Source: Candidatus Zixiibacteriota bacterium | GTDB taxonomy: Bacteria; Zixibacteria; MSB-5A5; GN15; PGXB01 | Direction: 5' to 3' | Assembly: GCA_003641425.1 (NCBI GenBank) | Contig: QNAH01000078.1 | Span: 1 to 9,557, forward strand | Length of the DNA: 9,557 nucleotides | Shown here: positions 7,168-9,557 of the stretch, piece by piece | Layout: the number at the start of each line of letters is the position of its first letter | How positions within the stretch are numbered: the first letter of the stretch is position 1 | Program-made: the position numbers and the translations under genes | Notes under the pieces: model-generated | What the model saw: only the letters and a program-made list of their open reading frames with translations | The model's database searches: none | What the model was told of the DNA's origin: nothing

Positions 7168-8595
7168 ATGGCAGAAGAAGAAAAAGAAATGCAGCCTCAG
7201 GAAGCTGAAGCCAAGCCGGCCGCGCCGGAAGAAGTCGTTATGGAAAAAGTCTCCGACGATGAATTCGCTTCGATTTTAAGCGATACTTTCGGAGATTTCG
7301 GCAAACTGGCGGCGCTGTTACCCTCTTTCAAGACCGCCGACGGTGATCTTGTCCGCGGAGTCGAGTGGCTTGATCCCAAAAAGGACTTTCAGCGCAAGGA
7401 GTTTTTGACCAAGAAAAATTTCGCCATGCAGCGCAAGCTTTTGGCGGAAAGGCTCAAACTCTGGGTTAACTCATTATCGGCGAGTGACAATCTCGACGAA
7501 ATCCGCAAGACCATCAACGAAAAATCGGCCAAACTCGAGGAAAATCTCGAAAAGAATATGAAAAAGGTGCACCGTGCCAGCCGCGAACTGGAAACGACCT
7601 ATCGGGCTATCGATAAATTTTTCGCCAATGCGCAGGCCGAACCGGATGAGAAGGTCAATGCATATTTTTCCAATGTAGGTATCGAGGAATTGACCGATCC
7701 GGATGACAAAGAGAAGTTCGAAGAGATTTCGAAGGCGGTGGCCGACCTGTACCGTGAATGGAGCATCAAGGAATGCTTCTCGATGGCGGTTATCCCCGGC
7801 TGGGCCGGGAGCGTCGAAAATATCGACACTATCGCCCGCCAGCTTGGTCTGCCGAACAAGCTACATGTCCTGACCGATTTGCCGAATTTCGAGAAGTTCG
7901 AAGAAGTCATAGACATGCTCGAAGACCCGGCCTACGCCAATCTTCCGGGTATCGATGATTACAAGCAATATGTTTCGGTGTTTGCCAATTATGTTATGGC
8001 TCGTGAAGCAAACCAGTATGAAGATGAAGATATGTGGGTGCCGCCGTCGGCCGTGGTCGCCGGCAAGATGTACCAGGGTGATGTGACAGTCGGCATGCAA
8101 CAGCCGATGGCCGGTTTCAAGCACGGCAAGATCAACGACGCCAAGTATCTTCGTTTCAAGGCCAATCAGCCGGACGCCTCCAAGATCAATGAGAAGGGTG
8201 TCAACCCGATGGTCAGTTTTGAGGGATCGGCGGTGGCGATGGGCGCTTCGACGCTTTTCACCAAGGAGACATTCAATGTTTATTCGATCCGCAGGACGTA
8301 TGATTACGTTTACAAAACACTGCGGAATTATCTGAATAAACAGACGTTTTCGGTGATCGATCAGAAATTTGTGGATACACTCAGGCGTGATATCGACAAA
8401 TTTATGAAGGCCATTTCCGGCGGTGACAATATTCTTCAGGACTACAAAGTGGATATTTTCGCCGATGAAGAAATGCGAAAGCGTCAGGAGATCGATTTGA
8501 AAGTCTCGCTGAATCCGAAATACCCGGCGCGGACATTCAATATCGAGTTCACCGCCTGGAACGAAGACAACCAGACTAATGTCAAAGATAAGTAA
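7168..8595 (+). CDS. tssC: TssC (VipB-type) contractile sheath large subunit
   Basis: A 475-residue sheath protein with a strong GAGGTGAT ribosome binding site (7155-7162). An acidic, proline/alanine-rich leader (1-25) is followed by an amphipathic helix D-D-E-F-A-S-I-L-S-D-T-F (30-41). Its position matches the VipB N-terminal helix recognised by ClpV. A long coiled-coil stretch spans about 80-155. The C-terminal half carries sheath motifs: W-V-P-P-S-A-V-V-A-G (290-299), G-V-N-P-M-V-S-F-E-G-S (344-354), G-A-S-T-L-F (359-364), and R-R-T-Y-D-Y-V-Y-K-T-L (375-385), a helix comparable to the family's R-x-x-H-Y-x-K helix. A final beta strand P-A-R-T-F-N-I-E-F-T-A (453-463) would join neighbouring subunits in the sheath handshake. 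Several of these motifs look like phage or extracellular contractile-system sheaths as much as proteobacterial TssC. The position between tssB and hcp makes the role secure; the exact family assignment is less so. Confidence 0.84.
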   Translation: MAEEEKEMQPQEAEAKPAAPEEVVMEKVSDDEFASILSDTFGDFGKLAALLPSFKTADGDLVRGVEWLDPKKDFQRKEFLTKKNFAMQRKLLAERLKLWVNSLSASDNLDEIRKTINEKSAKLEENLEKNMKKVHRASRELETTYRAIDKFFANAQAEPDEKVNAYFSNVGIEELTDPDDKEKFEEISKAVADLYREWSIKECFSMAVIPGWAGSVENIDTIARQLGLPNKLHVLTDLPNFEKFEEVIDMLEDPAYANLPGIDDYKQYVSVFANYVMAREANQYEDEDMWVPPSAVVAGKMYQGDVTVGMQQPMAGFKHGKINDAKYLRFKANQPDASKINEKGVNPMVSFEGSAVAMGASTLFTKETFNVYSIRRTYDYVYKTLRNYLNKQTFSVIDQKFVDTLRRDIDKFMKAISGGDNILQDYKVDIFADEEMRKRQEIDLKVSLNPKYPARTFNIEFTAWNEDNQTNVKDK

Positions 8596-8659
8596 ACGAA
8601 TAGGAATTTATTAGGCGATTCTGTTAACCTAAAGTAATACAATCGGAAGGAGATTTGCT
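8596..8659 (+). promoter_or_regulatory. tssC-hcp spacer with ribosome binding site and possible internal promoter
   Basis: A 64-base AT-rich spacer. AAGGAG (8647-8652) lies 7 bases before the hcp ATG, an excellent ribosome binding site that suits a protein needed in large amounts. TACAAT (8638-8643) matches a -10 element at five of six bases, but I find no good -35 box. A weak 5-bp inverted repeat, TTAGG (8611-8615) with CCTAA (8628-8632), is also present. An extra hcp promoter is possible but unproven. Confidence 0.3.
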
Positions 8660-9064
8660 ATGGCGAGAAGGCCAACTCTTGAAATCGATGGGGTCGTTTA
8701 CAAGAATGTTTATGAGGTTTCATATGCGCTGTACACTGCCAAAGATGAAACCGGACGTCCCTCCGACCGCGCCCACGCCGGCGTCATCAGAATAATCAGA
8801 GAATCGGATGAGACAGTCGATATCGCACGCTGGGCGATGGACTCCAGTAAACCCAACTGGAAATCCGGGAAGGTTATTTTCAAGAACCCCGATGATGCCG
8901 CGATGAAGGAACTTACCTGGGAGGACGGATTTATTACCGCCTACGAGGAGCATTGTCCGCATATCAAGGATAAACCGGATGAACAGATCTGGGAATGCTT
9001 CGAGATTTCCTGTCAGAAATTAATGATATCAGACGCTGAAATCGACAATCGCTGGCAGGAATAA
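8660..9064 (+). CDS. hcp: Hcp (TssD) inner-tube protein, Bacteroidetes-type
   Basis: A 134-residue Hcp-family protein. Hcp hexamers stack into the tube that is propelled by sheath contraction, and Hcp can carry small effectors in its lumen. The sequence follows the subtype iii TssD layout: an N-terminal strand L-E-I-D-G-V-V-Y (7-14), the loop D-E-T-G-R-P-S-D-R (29-37) followed by G-V-I-R-I strands, a W-A-M helix region (58-60), K-S-G-K-V-I-F (68-74), L-T-W-E-D-G-F-I-T-A-Y (85-95), and the closing strand F-E-I-S-C-Q-K-L with a terminal D-N-R-W (129-132). Length is typical for this type. It has the expected place after the sheath genes and before vgrG. Its start is fixed by an excellent ribosome binding site. 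The subtype resemblance comes from remembered TssD features, not from a search. Confidence 0.88.
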   Translation: MARRPTLEIDGVVYKNVYEVSYALYTAKDETGRPSDRAHAGVIRIIRESDETVDIARWAMDSSKPNWKSGKVIFKNPDDAAMKELTWEDGFITAYEEHCPHIKDKPDEQIWECFEISCQKLMISDAEIDNRWQE

Positions 9065-9079
9065 GACATTGGATTACCA

Positions 9080-9102
9080 CCGGGCGGGTATTGCCCGCCC
9101 GG
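9080..9102 (+). terminator. Perfect GC-rich hairpin between hcp and vgrG
   Basis: A 9-bp perfect stem (CCGGGCGGG at 9080-9088, CCCGCCCGG at 9094-9102) with a 5-base TATTG loop, 15 bases after the hcp stop. The following bases are AT-rich (ATATAATTTATT) but lack an unbroken T run, so full termination is doubtful. It more likely acts as a partial terminator or as an RNA-stabilising structure that keeps hcp mRNA abundant relative to vgrG, which needs far fewer copies. Confidence 0.65.
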
Positions 9103-9140
9103 ATATAATTTATTCATAACAAACCGGTGGATATAGCATT

Positions 9141-9557
9141 ATGGCAGTATTGGAAACATCCGCAATATGTTCTGTCAAGGTCGAAAACGAGGAGATCAAA
9201 CACAATGTCTCCAGTGTCCGCCTCGAACAGTACATTGATAACCATCACGGGCTGGCAGTCCGGGTTAAACAGGCGGGAAAAGCCGAAGGCGGAAAAGAAT
9301 TCGACGATCCCTCAACGTTCACATCGTTTCTCGGCAAATCGATTTCCATCGTCATAACTCCTGCCGGCGAGCTGGTGGATGCATCGCGCCAGCTTGAGTT
9401 TATCGGACTGGTTACCGAGGTCAGCCTCGATCACAGCATCGACGGTGTCAATACCTTTCTTATCCGGGCGGAAAGCCCGACTATCACTCTCGATGGTTCC
9501 CGGCGAAATATGTACTACAGTAACAAAAGTGTCTCCGATATCATCAGCGGTATTCTG
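9141..9557 (+). CDS. vgrG: VgrG (TssI) spike protein, N-terminal part (3' partial)
   Basis: Open from the ATG at 9141 to the window's end with no stop (139 codons). The translated start is M-A-V-L-E-T-S-A-I-C-S-V-K-V. The region then shows the VgrG / phage late-control gene D (gp27-like) pattern: a first strand with K-V-E-N-E-E-I, a mid-part L-E-F-I-G-L-V-T-E-V (an OB-like barrel strand with the family's F-x-G-x-V-T), and A-E-S-P-T-I-T-L-D-G-S-R-R-N (near residues 109-122), followed by S-V-S-D-I-I-S-G-I-L. The S-P-T-x-x-L-D-G motif is very typical of VgrG proteins, including the Bacteroidetes-type TssI. VgrG trimers cap the Hcp tube and carry effectors or PAAR tips. The ribosome binding site is only moderate (GGTGG at 9126-9130, 10 bases upstream), consistent with low copy need. 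The gene lies 76 bases after hcp, beyond a strong hairpin. Confidence 0.88.
   Translation, partial: MAVLETSAICSVKVENEEIKHNVSSVRLEQYIDNHHGLAVRVKQAGKAEGGKEFDDPSTFTSFLGKSISIVITPAGELVDASRQLEFIGLVTEVSLDHSIDGVNTFLIRAESPTITLDGSRRNMYYSNKSVSDIISGIL

Noticed and set aside
9127..9357. Open frame starting at GTG 9127, overlapping the start of vgrG.
   Set aside because: Its translation is low in family-like pattern, while the frame from ATG 9141 gives clear VgrG motifs to the window end.

Overview
The window holds part of a contractile-injection locus, best read as a type VI secretion system (T6SS) of the Bacteroidetes-type (T6SSiii-like) lineage. All supported genes lie on the plus strand. Hcp (TssD) and VgrG (TssI) look like the subtype iii forms. 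However, nearly every gene in the core operon has a strong GGAGG/GAGGTGAT-type ribosome binding site, and base composition is close to balanced. Classical Bacteroidota rarely use Shine-Dalgarno sites, so I infer a relative within or near the FCB group (a Zixibacteria-like lineage would fit) rather than Bacteroides itself. That placement is a weak inference.

Left part (1-3900): three tightly packed genes form the end of an operon that began upstream. They are the 3' part of a DcrB/DUF1795 gene (a T6SS effector-chaperone family), a beta-domain protein with a very acidic tail, and an 798-residue protein with a hydrophobic hairpin. The C-terminal half of the last resembles VasX/BTH_I2691-type pore-forming T6SS effectors. 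The set reads as a chaperone / adaptor / effector cargo module. No immunity gene is visible.

Middle (3901-4139): an AT-rich gap without genes. It carries plausible sigma-70-type promoter elements and probably drives the downstream operon.

Right part (4140-9557): the structural operon. The sheath-recycling ATPase ClpV is encoded by two overlapping genes, one with the N-domain and first AAA+ module and one with the second AAA+ module. They are split inside the middle coiled-coil domain, and the second half has its own well-placed ribosome binding site. Next come the sheath proteins TssB and TssC, the inner-tube protein Hcp, a perfect GC-rich hairpin, and the start of vgrG, which runs off the window. 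Hcp builds the tube, VgrG caps it, TssBC contracts around it, and ClpV disassembles the spent sheath. Baseplate and membrane-complex genes are not in the window.

The most notable points are the split ClpV, the TssC with phage-sheath-like sequence motifs, and the uncharacterised cargo module.
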